Below, piece after piece: positions 17,433 through 25,273 of a stretch of DNA of 64,000 nucleotides. The stretch is from Arthrobacter luteolus NBRC 107841 (lineage in GTDB: Bacteria > Actinomycetota > Actinomycetes > Actinomycetales > Micrococcaceae), in assembly GCF_001552075.1 (NCBI RefSeq), contig NZ_BCQM01000001.1, forward strand, positions 434,001 through 498,000, in the 5' to 3' direction. Within the stretch, counting starts at the first letter, position 1. Every line of letters begins with the position of its first letter. The notes below the pieces were generated by a model. The model saw only the letters and a program-made list of their open reading frames with translations, ran no database searches and was not told the origin of the DNA. A program made the position numbers and the translations under genes.

Positions 17433-18638
17433 TTAGGCTTTGGTGTTTTCGAGTACGACGGCGAGGCCCTGGCCGACGCCGATGCAGATGGCGGCGACGC
17501 CCCAGCGTTCACCGGAGGATTCCAGGCGGCGGGCCAGCGTGCCGAGGATCCGGGTTCCGGAGGCGCCCAGCGGGTGGCCGATCGAGACGGCGCCGCCCCA
17601 GGCGTTGACGATGTTGGGATCAATGTCCCAGGCATCCATGCAGGCCAGTGACTGCGCCGCGAAGGCTTCATTGAGTTCGACGGCGGAAACGTCGCTCCAG
17701 GAGATGCCTGCCCGTTTCAGGGCGGTGTTGGCTGCTTCAACCGGTGCGTAGCCGAAGTACTGCGGTTCGTTGGCGGCCGCTCCCCTGCCGGCGATGCGGG
17801 CCAGCGGATCAAGTCCGAGCATCTGTGCTGCGGCTTCGCTGCCCAGCCAGGCGGCGGAGGCACCGTCGTTCAGCGGGGAGGCGTTGCCGGCGGTGACCGT
17901 GCCGCCGGAGGGTTCTTCGGAGACGGGACGGAAGACCGTCTTCAGCGTGGCCAGTTTCTCCACGGTGGACCCGGCCCGGATGCTCTCGTCGCGGGAGAGG
18001 TCAACGCCGTCCACGGCGACGGTCAGGTTACCGTAGCACCCTTCATCCCAGGCTTTGGCCGCCAGCTCGTGCGACCGCGCCGCGAAGGCATCCTGGCGTT
18101 CCCGGGTGATTTTGTACTTCTCCCGGAGCTGCTCGGTGGCCTCACCGAGGGACACTGTCCATTCTTTGGGCATGTTCCGGTTGACCAGGCGCCAGCCCAG
18201 CGTGGTGGAGGCCAGGGTCTGGTCTCCGGCCGGGTAGGGCTTTTCGTTCTTCGGCAGGACCCAGGGCGCGCGGCTCATGGACTCGGCGCCGCCGACCAGC
18301 ATCAGGTCAGCGTCACCGGCGTTGATCTGCCGGGAGGCGATCATTGCGGCGTCCAGGGAGGAGCCGCACAGGCGGTTGACCGTGGTGCCGGGGATGGAGA
18401 CCGGCAGCCCGGCCAGCAGGGTGGCCATGCGGGCGACGTTGCGGTTTTCTTCGCCGGCGCCGTTGGCATTTCCGAAGATCACCTCATCGATGCGCTCGGG
18501 GTCGAGTCCCGGTGCCCGTGAGACGGCGGCCTGGACCACCTGGGCGGCGAGATCGTCGGGGCGCACCGCTGCGAGGGCTCCGCCGAAGCGTCCGAACGGG
18601 GTCCGGACGGCGTCGTAAATGTAGGCCTGATTCACCAT
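17433..18638 (-). CDS. pcaF: 3-oxoadipyl-CoA thiolase
   Basis: A 401-residue thiolase that splits 3-oxoadipyl-CoA into succinyl-CoA and acetyl-CoA, the last step of the pathway. Catalytic residues are visible: Cys91 in NRLCGSSLDA, His355 in SIGHPLGASG and Cys385 in CIGVGQG. The start ATG at 18638 (MVNQAYIYDAVRTPFG) has AAAGGAG 5 nt upstream; a longer frame starting at 18743 runs through the promoter and is rejected. It leads a pcaF-I-J-R operon separated from pcaC by a 204-nt gap carrying a clear dyad. Confidence 0.95.
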   Translation of the reverse strand: MVNQAYIYDAVRTPFGRFGGALAAVRPDDLAAQVVQAAVSRAPGLDPERIDEVIFGNANGAGEENRNVARMATLLAGLPVSIPGTTVNRLCGSSLDAAMIASRQINAGDADLMLVGGAESMSRAPWVLPKNEKPYPAGDQTLASTTLGWRLVNRNMPKEWTVSLGEATEQLREKYKITRERQDAFAARSHELAAKAWDEGCYGNLTVAVDGVDLSRDESIRAGSTVEKLATLKTVFRPVSEEPSGGTVTAGNASPLNDGASAAWLGSEAAAQMLGLDPLARIAGRGAAANEPQYFGYAPVEAANTALKRAGISWSDVSAVELNEAFAAQSLACMDAWDIDPNIVNAWGGAVSIGHPLGASGTRILGTLARRLESSGERWGVAAICIGVGQGLAVVLENTKA

Positions 18639-18717
18639 GGCTCCTTTGCTGGGTGCTGCATGCGGTATATCCGCGGACGAATCCGCGAACATCCGTACTG
18701 CGTACAGCTTCCAAAAA

Positions 18718-18734
18718 TGTTCGCGGACCGAACA
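18718..18734. promoter_or_regulatory. Inverted repeat upstream of pcaF (candidate PcaR operator)
   Basis: TGTTCGCGGACCGAACA is a perfect 6-bp-arm palindrome with the pattern GTTC-N7-GAAC, 80 nt before the pcaF start. A second dyad CGCGGA-cgaa-TCCGCG lies at 18672-18687. The same GTTC-N7-GAAC pattern precedes pcaH. Confidence 0.6.
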
Positions 18735-18842
18735 TGCGTACAAGATGCGAATTTATCTAAGAATGTCCGAAACCGCCAGCCCTTTCCGGACATGGCGGTT
18801 TAAGACGGACGGCGGAAGCCGCCCCGGATGGCCTTGGCTGCG

Positions 18843-19277
18843 TCAGGCTTCGGTGCTGCCGGCTTCGGCGCTCACTTCGGCGGCGTCCAGTTCGGCGAAA
18901 ACACCCTGCGCTACCTTGAAGGCCGAGTTCGCGGAGGGAACGCTGCAGTAGATGGCCGACTGCAGGATGACTTCCTTGATTTCATCCCGGGTCAGGCCGT
19001 TGCGCAGCGCCGCGCGCACATGCATCGCGAGTTCCTCCAGATGGCCATGGGCGATCAGGGCGGTGAGCGTGATGGCACTGCGCATGGTCCGGTCCAGGCC
19101 CGGACGGGTCCAGATGGTGCCCCAGGCATAACGCGTGATCATGTCCTGGAAGTCAGAGGTGAACTCGTCTTTTGCTGCGTTGGCCCGGTCCACGTGGGTA
19201 TCTCCGAGCACCTGGCGGCGGACCGCCATACCTTCGTCGTAGATGTCCTGCTGGGTTTTGGCGCTGTTCTCGCTCAC
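18843..19277 (-). CDS. pcaC: 4-carboxymuconolactone decarboxylase
   Basis: A 144-residue AhpD-like carboxymuconolactone decarboxylase that converts 4-carboxymuconolactone to 3-oxoadipate enol-lactone. The family core is seen in SDFQDMITRYAWGTIWTRPG, LTALIAHGHLEELAMHVRAAL and KEVILQSAIYCSVPSAN. The open frame extends upstream into pcaD; I choose the GTG at 19277 (VSENSAKTQQDIYDEG), 28 nt after the pcaD stop, giving normal family length. The ribosome-binding site there is weak. In Rhodococcus and Streptomyces this function is often fused to PcaD as PcaL; here the two are separate genes. Confidence 0.92.
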   Translation of the reverse strand: MSENSAKTQQDIYDEGMAVRRQVLGDTHVDRANAAKDEFTSDFQDMITRYAWGTIWTRPGLDRTMRSAITLTALIAHGHLEELAMHVRAALRNGLTRDEIKEVILQSAIYCSVPSANSAFKVAQGVFAELDAAEVSAEAGSTEA

Positions 19278-19305
19278 GGAATCGCTTTCTTGTTCTGTGC
19301 CGGAT

Positions 19306-20106
19306 TTACTGGGCGGGGCCAAAAAAACTGCTGAGCAGCTTCGCGGTCTCCGCGGGTTGTTCGGCCGGCACCAGGTGCGCGGCATCGGGGACGACGGCGG
19401 ACCGTCCGTTGGGAACGCCGGCTGCGATCAGCTCGGCGAAGGATGCGGGGGTGACGGCATCCTCCGCGCCGGCCACCGCCAGCACGGGAACTGAGATTCC
19501 GCCCAGACGTTCACGGACATCGAATCCGGCCAGGGCCTGGCAGCAGTAGGCATAGGAGAAGCGGTCGGCGTCCTGCAGGGAATGCAGCAGGGCAGCCGAG
19601 GTGTCCTTGTCCCGCTCGATGAAGCCTTCGGCAAACCAGCGCTGCGCCGAACCGATCAGGACGGCCGGTGTGCCCTGGCCGCGCACTGTTTCCGCGCGCG
19701 CTTCCCAGCCCTCGGCGTCGCCGATCTTGGCTCCCGAGCACAGGATCGCCAGCTTCCGGAAAGCCTCCGGGAAGTCGAGTCCCAGCTGCAGGCCGACTGC
19801 TCCGCCCAGGGAGACCCCGGCGTAGTAACGGTCCTGGGCGGCGGAGATGTCTCCGGCCGAGACCGCACTGTCCACGAGACCGCTGACTGCTGCGGCCAGT
19901 TCCGCCAGGCTGAAGCCTTCTGCTGCTGCCGGGCTGTTGCCGTGGCCGGGCAGGTCCCAGGCGATGACCGTGTACCCGTCGAGCAGCGCCGCGGTGCTGC
20001 TCCACAGTGCTGTGCCGGAGGTGCCGAGGGACGGTCCGGCGATCAGGACGGGAGCGTCCGGGCCGGCGTTGGAGAGTTGTGTTGCTTTAATCTGCGGGAC
20101 GCTCAC
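19306..20106 (-). CDS. pcaD: 3-oxoadipate enol-lactonase
   Basis: A 266-residue alpha/beta hydrolase that opens 3-oxoadipate enol-lactone. The nucleophile elbow is GVSLGG (Ser at about 100), the acid is in VAGAEDAVTP and the histidine in PDAAHLVPAEQP. The oxyanion region precedes DLPGHGNS. The GTG start overlaps the pcaB stop by 4 nt (GTGA), indicating coupled translation. A generic hydrolase is the only alternative; its place between pcaB and pcaC settles the call. Confidence 0.93.
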   Translation of the reverse strand: MSVPQIKATQLSNAGPDAPVLIAGPSLGTSGTALWSSTAALLDGYTVIAWDLPGHGNSPAAAEGFSLAELAAAVSGLVDSAVSAGDISAAQDRYYAGVSLGGAVGLQLGLDFPEAFRKLAILCSGAKIGDAEGWEARAETVRGQGTPAVLIGSAQRWFAEGFIERDKDTSAALLHSLQDADRFSYAYCCQALAGFDVRERLGGISVPVLAVAGAEDAVTPASFAELIAAGVPNGRSAVVPDAAHLVPAEQPAETAKLLSSFFGPAQ

Positions 20107-21500
20107 GCGTTCGTCCTTCCGGGGTAGGCCGAGACAATTCGGTCGATCAGGGCAGCTGATTGGCCCAGGTAGTTGGCAGGGTCCAGGAGTTCGGTGAGTT
20201 CCTGGTCCCCGAGCTGTCCGGCGGGAACGGCCCCGCGCAGCAGCTCGGCAAAGTCTTCACCGGCCAGGGAACGGCCCACCAGCTCTTGGACGCGTTTTTT
20301 GCCCTGCCCGGGCTCTCCGTCGTCCAGCAGCGGGGCAACGCGTGCCATGACTTTTTCGCTCACGACCAGTGGGCCGGCGAGCTGCAGGTTCCTGGCCACG
20401 GCACCGGTGTGGACTGTCAGTCCCTCGGTGAGTTCAGCCAGTTTCGCCACCGCTCCCCCGGCCAGCCGCAGCAGCTGGCGCAGGGCCTGCCACTCGACGT
20501 GCCAGGATCCGCCGGGCCGTTCGTCGTCCGCTGCTCCGGCTGCTGCCTGCAGCATCACGGTGTAGCCGGGTGCCGCCAGGGCGGCGCTGCGGATCAGAAC
20601 GGAGAGCACCGGATTCTGCTTTTGCGGCATGGCCGAGGAACCGCCGCGGCCGGCTTCACGCGGTTCACTGACTTCGCCGATTTCCGGACGGCTCAGCAGC
20701 AGCACGTCGTTGGAGATCTTTCCCGCCGCGGCGAGCAGGTCCGCCAGGGATGTGCCCAGGCGGGTGACCGGGAGCCGGTTGGTCTGCCACGGGGCCACAG
20801 GATCGGCGAGGCCCAGCCTGCCGGCCAGGTCCGCGGACAGGTCCAGGGGGCTGAGGTCCGCCGTATCGGCGGCGGCAGTGAGGGCCGCCATGGTGCCGGA
20901 GGCGCCGCCCCACTGCAGGGGCAGGGCCGCCGCAGTGGTGTCCAGCGCCGCAGTGGCCTGCCCGATTCCGTGGAGCCACTGCGCGGCTTTCAAGCCGAAG
21001 GTTGACGGCAGGGAATGCTGGGTCAGGGTGCGGGCCACGCTGACGGTTCCGGCGTGCCGGCGTGCCAGCGCCCCGAGGGCGGTTTCCACCCGGCGTGCGT
21101 CCGCCAGGATGGTCTCCAGTGTGCGGGAGGCCATCAGCATCAGGGCTGAGTCCAGGATGTCCTGGCTGGTGGCCGCCTTGTGGATGGGACCGGCGGCGTC
21201 CGGGGCCTCGGCGCGGACCAGCGCCCGCAGGTCGGCCAGGAGGGGAATAACGGGGTTTCCGCCGCCCTGCGCCCGCGCTGCCAGGTCCGCGATGTCATAT
21301 CGCGAAGCCTGGCAGGCGGGAGCAACGGCGTCTGGAATCCCGGGTTTGATCAGGCCCACGGAGGCGAGCACCCGCAGCCACTCGAGTTCGACGTCGAGCA
21401 TGGCCTGCAGCAGTGCCTCGTCGGAGGTCAGCACTGCGGCGCGGGTGCCGGCCCATGCCGGCGACAGTAGTCCGTAGTCGGCAGTTTCCGCGGAGCCCAA
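20103..21500 (-). CDS. pcaB: 3-carboxy-cis,cis-muconate cycloisomerase
   Basis: A 465-residue fumarase/argininosuccinate lyase superfamily member. The signature GGSSAMPQKQNPVLS is at about residue 288. The N-terminal ASRYDIADLAARAQGGGNPVIPL and HKAATSQDILDSALML segments are typical of 3-carboxymuconate lactonising enzymes. It converts 3-carboxymuconate from PcaHG into 4-carboxymuconolactone for PcaC. It starts with the rare TTG at 21500, 4 nt after the pcaG stop, with GGAG about 9 nt upstream. Confidence 0.93.
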   Translation of the reverse strand: MGSAETADYGLLSPAWAGTRAAVLTSDEALLQAMLDVELEWLRVLASVGLIKPGIPDAVAPACQASRYDIADLAARAQGGGNPVIPLLADLRALVRAEAPDAAGPIHKAATSQDILDSALMLMASRTLETILADARRVETALGALARRHAGTVSVARTLTQHSLPSTFGLKAAQWLHGIGQATAALDTTAAALPLQWGGASGTMAALTAAADTADLSPLDLSADLAGRLGLADPVAPWQTNRLPVTRLGTSLADLLAAAGKISNDVLLLSRPEIGEVSEPREAGRGGSSAMPQKQNPVLSVLIRSAALAAPGYTVMLQAAAGAADDERPGGSWHVEWQALRQLLRLAGGAVAKLAELTEGLTVHTGAVARNLQLAGPLVVSEKVMARVAPLLDDGEPGQGKKRVQELVGRSLAGEDFAELLRGAVPAGQLGDQELTELLDPANYLGQSAALIDRIVSAYPGRTNA

Positions 21501-21504
21501 GGGA

Positions 21505-22071
21505 TTACGCTCCCGGGTAGGCGAGGAAGACGGTCTCGTCTTCGCCCTGCAGCTTGATGTCCCAGCGCAGGCCGCCGTCGGCCTCGCGCGCGGCGATCAG
21601 GGTGCGGCGGCGGTCCTCGGGGAGGGAGGAGAGCAGCGGATCCTTGGCCAGGGCGGCTTCGTCGTCCGGCAGGTACATGCGCGTGTGCAGCTTGTTCAGC
21701 AGGCCGCGGGCGAAGATCACCACCGAGATGAACGGTGCGGAGCCTTCCTCTGTCGGGCCCGGATTCACCGTGGTGAAGGTGTAGTTGCCCACGTTGTCGA
21801 CGGCGGCGCGGCCCCAGCCGGTGAAGGTGTAGCTGTCCCGGACCAGCGAACCGGTCTGCTGCGGAATGCTGCCGTCTTCATCTGCCTGCCAGATTTCCAG
21901 CAGAGCGTCGGGAATGACTCCGCCCGCACCGTCGCGGACCGTGCCCTGGACCCGGATGGCGCCCTTGGCACCGGGGTGGACCAGTTCGTTGTCCTTCGAA
22001 AAAGGCAGCGCATACCCGTAGAACGGTCCGACCGTCTGGCCGGGGGTTGCGGTGAGTTTCTGCTCGCTCAT
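21505..22071 (-). CDS. pcaG: Protocatechuate 3,4-dioxygenase, alpha subunit
   Basis: A 188-residue intradiol dioxygenase alpha subunit, structural partner of PcaH in ring cleavage. It has TPGQTVGPFYGYALP at the N-terminus, the DALLEIWQADEDG core and FISVVIFARGLLNKLHTRMYLPDD. It lacks the iron-ligand HIH of the beta subunit, as expected. The ATG at 22071 overlaps the pcaH stop by 1 nt (TAATG). The longer upstream frame lies inside pcaH. Confidence 0.95.
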   Translation of the reverse strand: MSEQKLTATPGQTVGPFYGYALPFSKDNELVHPGAKGAIRVQGTVRDGAGGVIPDALLEIWQADEDGSIPQQTGSLVRDSYTFTGWGRAAVDNVGNYTFTTVNPGPTEEGSAPFISVVIFARGLLNKLHTRMYLPDDEAALAKDPLLSSLPEDRRRTLIAAREADGGLRWDIKLQGEDETVFLAYPGA

Positions 22072-22895
22072 TACTCTGCGTCCTCGTCTTCCATCCAGGT
22101 GCGGTTGCTGCCGGTCAGCACGATGTCCCAGTTGTAGCCGGTGCTCCATTCGTGCTGGGTGAGGTTGTGGTCGTATGTGGCCACAAGCCGGTCCCGGGCT
22201 TTCTGGTCGGTAATCGACTGGTAGATCGGGTCCAGGGAGAACAGCGGATCACCGGGGAAGTACATCTGGGTGATCATGCGCTGGGTGAAGTCGGTGCCGA
22301 ACAGCGAGAAGTGGATGTGCGCCGGGCGCCAGGCGTTGTAGTGGTTCTTCCACGGGTACGGTCCGGGCTTGATGGTGGTGAAGCTGTAGTTGCCGTCGTC
22401 ATCCGTGATGCAGCGGCCCACGCCGGTGAAGTTGGGATCGATGGGTGCAGGGTGCTGGTCGCGCTTGTGGATGTAGCGGCCGGCGGAGTTGGCCTGCCAG
22501 ATTTCCACCAGCTGGTTGCGTACAGGGCGGCCGTCGCCGTCGAGGATGCGGCCTGCGACGACGATCCGCTCGCCGAGGGGTTCCCCGTTGTGCTGGATGG
22601 TCAGGTCCGATTCGAGGGCGTGGACATCCTGGTGGCCGAAGGCCGGTGACCAGAGTTCGATCGTCTCGGGATCCGTGTGGTGCGGGTCCTTGGTGGGGTG
22701 GCGCAGGATGGAACTGCGGTACGGGCGGAAGTCCAGGCGGGGCTGGGTCTCTTCGGCGTCGCCGTCTTCCAGTCCCTTGCGGTAGGCAGCGTGGACATCC
22801 TGGATCTCCGCGGTGATCTCATCCTGCGAGCTCTGCGCCGAGTCCGGGCCCTCCACTGGCTGGTCCTGGGGGAACAGGCCGTTTTCCGTCTCCAT
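22071..22895 (-). CDS. pcaH: Protocatechuate 3,4-dioxygenase, beta subunit
   Basis: A 274-residue beta subunit that holds the catalytic non-haem Fe(III). The four ligands align with the Pseudomonas enzyme: Tyr141 (GRYIHKRDQHPAP), Tyr180 (GPYPWKNHYNAWRP), His193 and His195 (AHIHFS). It cleaves protocatechuate between the two hydroxyls to 3-carboxy-cis,cis-muconate. I start it at ATG 22895 (METENGLFPQ) after GAAAGGA. It is first in the pcaH-G-B-D-C operon, downstream of tandem GTTC-type repeats. Confidence 0.96.
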   Translation of the reverse strand: METENGLFPQDQPVEGPDSAQSSQDEITAEIQDVHAAYRKGLEDGDAEETQPRLDFRPYRSSILRHPTKDPHHTDPETIELWSPAFGHQDVHALESDLTIQHNGEPLGERIVVAGRILDGDGRPVRNQLVEIWQANSAGRYIHKRDQHPAPIDPNFTGVGRCITDDDGNYSFTTIKPGPYPWKNHYNAWRPAHIHFSLFGTDFTQRMITQMYFPGDPLFSLDPIYQSITDQKARDRLVATYDHNLTQHEWSTGYNWDIVLTGSNRTWMEDEDAE

Positions 22896-22980
22896 GATTT
22901 TTCCTTTCAACAGGATGCGTACACGACGCGTCCTCGTCATCGTCCAAGCATCCCAGTGGTTTCTACCACATTACACGCTT

Positions 22981-23016
22981 GTTCACTTTGTGGACGTGCG
23001 TTCACAATACGAACGC
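22981..23016. promoter_or_regulatory. Tandem operator-like repeats upstream of pcaH
   Basis: GCGTTCACAATACGAACGC (22998-23016) is a perfect dyad with 6-bp arms and the pattern GTTC-N7-GAAC. An adjoining copy GTTC-N7-GGAC starts at 22981, so GTTCAC recurs 19 bp apart. The arrangement lies 86-121 nt before the pcaH start and resembles multi-half-site IclR/PcaU-type operators. Confidence 0.6.
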
Positions 23017-23034
23017 GGGTGGTGCCTGGCGGTG

Positions 23035-24231
23035 CTACTTTTCCGGCCAGCCGGTGTAGGCCTCGGCCAGGTAGGACTGACCGTGGCGGGAGGAAACAAC
23101 ACCGTTAAGCTCTCCGAGGGCCCGCTTGCGCTCGAACGGACTGGCGTCCGTCCGGGTGTGCAGCATGGAGGTCATCCAGTAGGAGAAGTTCTGCGCGCGC
23201 CAGACCCGCTGGAGCGCCTTGTCGCTGTAGCCGTCGAGCAGTTCCGGGGAATTCGTTGCGTAGAAGGAGTCGATGGCCTCGAAGAGCACCTTGACGTCGG
23301 CGAGGGCCAGGTTCAGGCCCTTGGCGCCGGTCGGCGGAACGGTGTGTCCGGCATCGCCGGCGAGGAACATGTTGCCGTAGCGCATCGGTTCGCAGACGTA
23401 GGAGCGGAACTTCAGGACCGTCTTCTCGAAGATCGGGCCGCGCTTGAGCTGGAATCCGTCCGGCCCGTCCACCCGGCGCTGAAGCTCTGCCCAGATCTGC
23501 TCATCGCTCCAGGCGCCGGCGTCCTCATTCGGATCACACTGGAAGTACATGCGCTGGACGTTGTCATTGCGCTGGCTGATCAGGGCGAAGCCGTAGTCGG
23601 AGTTGGCGTAGATCAGTTCCGGGGCGCTCGGGGGTGCTTCGGTCAGGATGCCGAACCAGGCGAACGGGTATTCGATGAAGTTATCTGTCCGCAGTTCCTT
23701 CGGGATGGAACGTTTGCAGATGCCCTGGGATCCGTCAGCGCCGACCAGGATGTCGCAGTGGAGTTCGAAGTCGGTACCTTCAGCGTCCGTGAAACGGATC
23801 TTGGGAACCGATGTGGTCTGGTCCAGCACCTCCGTGCCGGTGACGGCGTACCGGACGTCGCCGTTATCCCGCTCGCGGGCAGCCGCGAGGTCAACGAAGA
23901 CCTCGTTCTGCGGGTAGAGCCAGACGGACTCCCCCACCAGCTCTTCGAAGTCGATGCGGTGGCTTACCCCGCCAAAGCGCAGGTCGATGCCGTCGTGCTT
24001 GTAACCCTCCGTCAGGACCCGGTCGCTGACACCACCCTCGGTGAGCATGCGCACGCTGCCGTGTTCCAGGATGCCGGCGCGGTGGGTGGTGCGGATGGTT
24101 TCGTGGTCCCGCTTTTCCACGACGATATTCTCAATCCCGGACTTTGCGAGCATATGCGAGAGCATCAGGCCTGCGGGACCACCTCCAACGATGCCGACTT
24201 GGGTCTTGATGACGGTACGCTCTGCAGCCAA
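23035..24231 (-). CDS. pobA: 4-hydroxybenzoate 3-monooxygenase
   Basis: A 398-residue flavoprotein hydroxylase converting 4-hydroxybenzoate to protocatechuate. The FAD motif VGIVGGGPAGLMLSHML is near the N-terminus, DILVGADGSQG in the middle and NMFLAGDAGHTVPPTGAKGLNLA as the second FAD motif. THRAGILEHGSVRML is typical of PobA. It feeds PcaHG directly. It lies between pcaH and an IclR gene, all on the minus strand, with a 17-bp palindrome about 90-107 nt upstream of its start. Confidence 0.95.
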   Translation of the reverse strand: MAAERTVIKTQVGIVGGGPAGLMLSHMLAKSGIENIVVEKRDHETIRTTHRAGILEHGSVRMLTEGGVSDRVLTEGYKHDGIDLRFGGVSHRIDFEELVGESVWLYPQNEVFVDLAAARERDNGDVRYAVTGTEVLDQTTSVPKIRFTDAEGTDFELHCDILVGADGSQGICKRSIPKELRTDNFIEYPFAWFGILTEAPPSAPELIYANSDYGFALISQRNDNVQRMYFQCDPNEDAGAWSDEQIWAELQRRVDGPDGFQLKRGPIFEKTVLKFRSYVCEPMRYGNMFLAGDAGHTVPPTGAKGLNLALADVKVLFEAIDSFYATNSPELLDGYSDKALQRVWRAQNFSYWMTSMLHTRTDASPFERKRALGELNGVVSSRHGQSYLAEAYTGWPEK

Positions 24232-24321
24232 CGCTGAACTCCTTTATGGACAAGCTAAAACTCCGGGAACGGATGCCCCTGACTCAAGTGTGAGGACACG
24301 CACATAGGCACGGCGAGGCGG

Positions 24322-24338
24322 TTCTCATTCAATGAGAA
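24322..24338. promoter_or_regulatory. 17-bp palindrome upstream of pobA (candidate PobR operator)
   Basis: TTCTCATT-C-AATGAGAA is a perfect palindrome in the 133-nt gap between the IclR-type gene and pobA. It is AT-rich against a GC-rich background and has the size of an IclR-family site. Confidence 0.6.
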
Positions 24339-24364
24339 TAGGCGGCGCCGGATGTCGGAGCCCC

Positions 24365-25165
24365 TCAGGTAGCTGCCTGCTCCGAAACACCGGGCCGCGG
24401 GCCGGCGCCTGCGGTGTAGGTGCCCAGTCCGCGGGAGATGCCCCGGGCGGCAGTCATCAGTGCCGGCACGGTGGCCGCTGTGTTCTCCCGGCCGAGCGGC
24501 ACCACCACCCCCAGCGCAGCCACCGCGGTGCCCAGCGGACCGAAAACCGGCACGGCGATGCCGGTGGTTTCCGGGTCGACGACGCCGGGCAGGGTGGCGC
24601 TGCCTTCCCGCCGGATACCCGCCCACTGCCGCCGGAGGATATCCGGCGCAGGAAAGGGGGTGGGGTCGCCTCGGTGGCGGTCCAGGAACGCTTCCTGCAC
24701 GTGCCGGGGCGAATGGGCCATCATCACCATGCCCGAGGAAGAGATATGCAGCGGCAGCCTGCCGGCGACCTTGGCGAAGTTGGAGACCGAGCCGCGGCTG
24801 GAGAGCCGTTCGATGAAGAGCACCTCATCCTCCTGCAGTACGGAGAGCTGGGTGTGCTGGCGGATGACCGCCTGGATGTCCTCCATAAAGGGCATCGCAA
24901 CCTGCCGCAGGTCCAGGGCGGCGGAACTCCGGTTGGCCAGTTCCCAGAGCCGCAGGCCAAGGCGCAGTTCGCCCCTGTCCCCACGCTGCAGGACCTGCAG
25001 CGCCACCAGCTCACCGGCCAGCCGGTGGGTGGTGGACAGCGGAAGCCCGGCCCGCCGGGCCAGCGTGGCCGCCGGCATGGTGGGGTGTTCGGCGTCGAAA
25101 GCCGAGATCAGCCGCAGGATGCGCTCGGCCATGGAGTCGCCGGAAGGTGAATTGGCCATACCCAT
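24365..25165 (-). CDS. IclR-family regulator, probably of pobA
   Basis: A protein of about 266 residues with an N-terminal winged helix (AERILRLISAFDAEHPTMPAATLARRAGLPLSTTHRLAGEL) and the IclR effector domain (LQEDEVLFIERLSSRG, HISSSGMVMMAHS, GIAVPVFGPLGTAVAALGVVVPLG). The frame is open to 25240 inside a terminator; I prefer the ATG at 25165 (MGMANSPSGD), with 25159 equally possible, as neither has a clear ribosome-binding site. It lies directly upstream of pobA in the same direction, so a PobR-like activator responding to 4-hydroxybenzoate is likely but not proven. Confidence 0.82.
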   Translation of the reverse strand: MGMANSPSGDSMAERILRLISAFDAEHPTMPAATLARRAGLPLSTTHRLAGELVALQVLQRGDRGELRLGLRLWELANRSSAALDLRQVAMPFMEDIQAVIRQHTQLSVLQEDEVLFIERLSSRGSVSNFAKVAGRLPLHISSSGMVMMAHSPRHVQEAFLDRHRGDPTPFPAPDILRRQWAGIRREGSATLPGVVDPETTGIAVPVFGPLGTAVAALGVVVPLGRENTAATVPALMTAARGISRGLGTYTAGAGPRPGVSEQAAT

Positions 25166-25223
25166 ACTCTGGCACAACTGCTCTGGCGCAACGCCTGGAA
25201 GCGGCGGGCGCGGGCTTAAACGG

Positions 25224-25255
25224 GGAAGGACCCCGCCCAAAGGCGGGGTCCTTCC
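25224..25255. terminator. Terminator downstream of rpoC
   Basis: A perfect 14-bp stem GGAAGGACCCCGCC / GGCGGGGTCCTTCC with a 4-nt loop CAAA, 19 nt beyond the rpoC stop. Confidence 0.8.
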
Positions 25256-25273
25256 ACTTGGCTTTGCTCCGGT

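Noticed and set aside
17417-17671. N-terminal extension of pcaI
   Set aside because: It overlaps the end of pcaF in another frame, and CoA-transferase alpha subunits start near the GTG at 17416.
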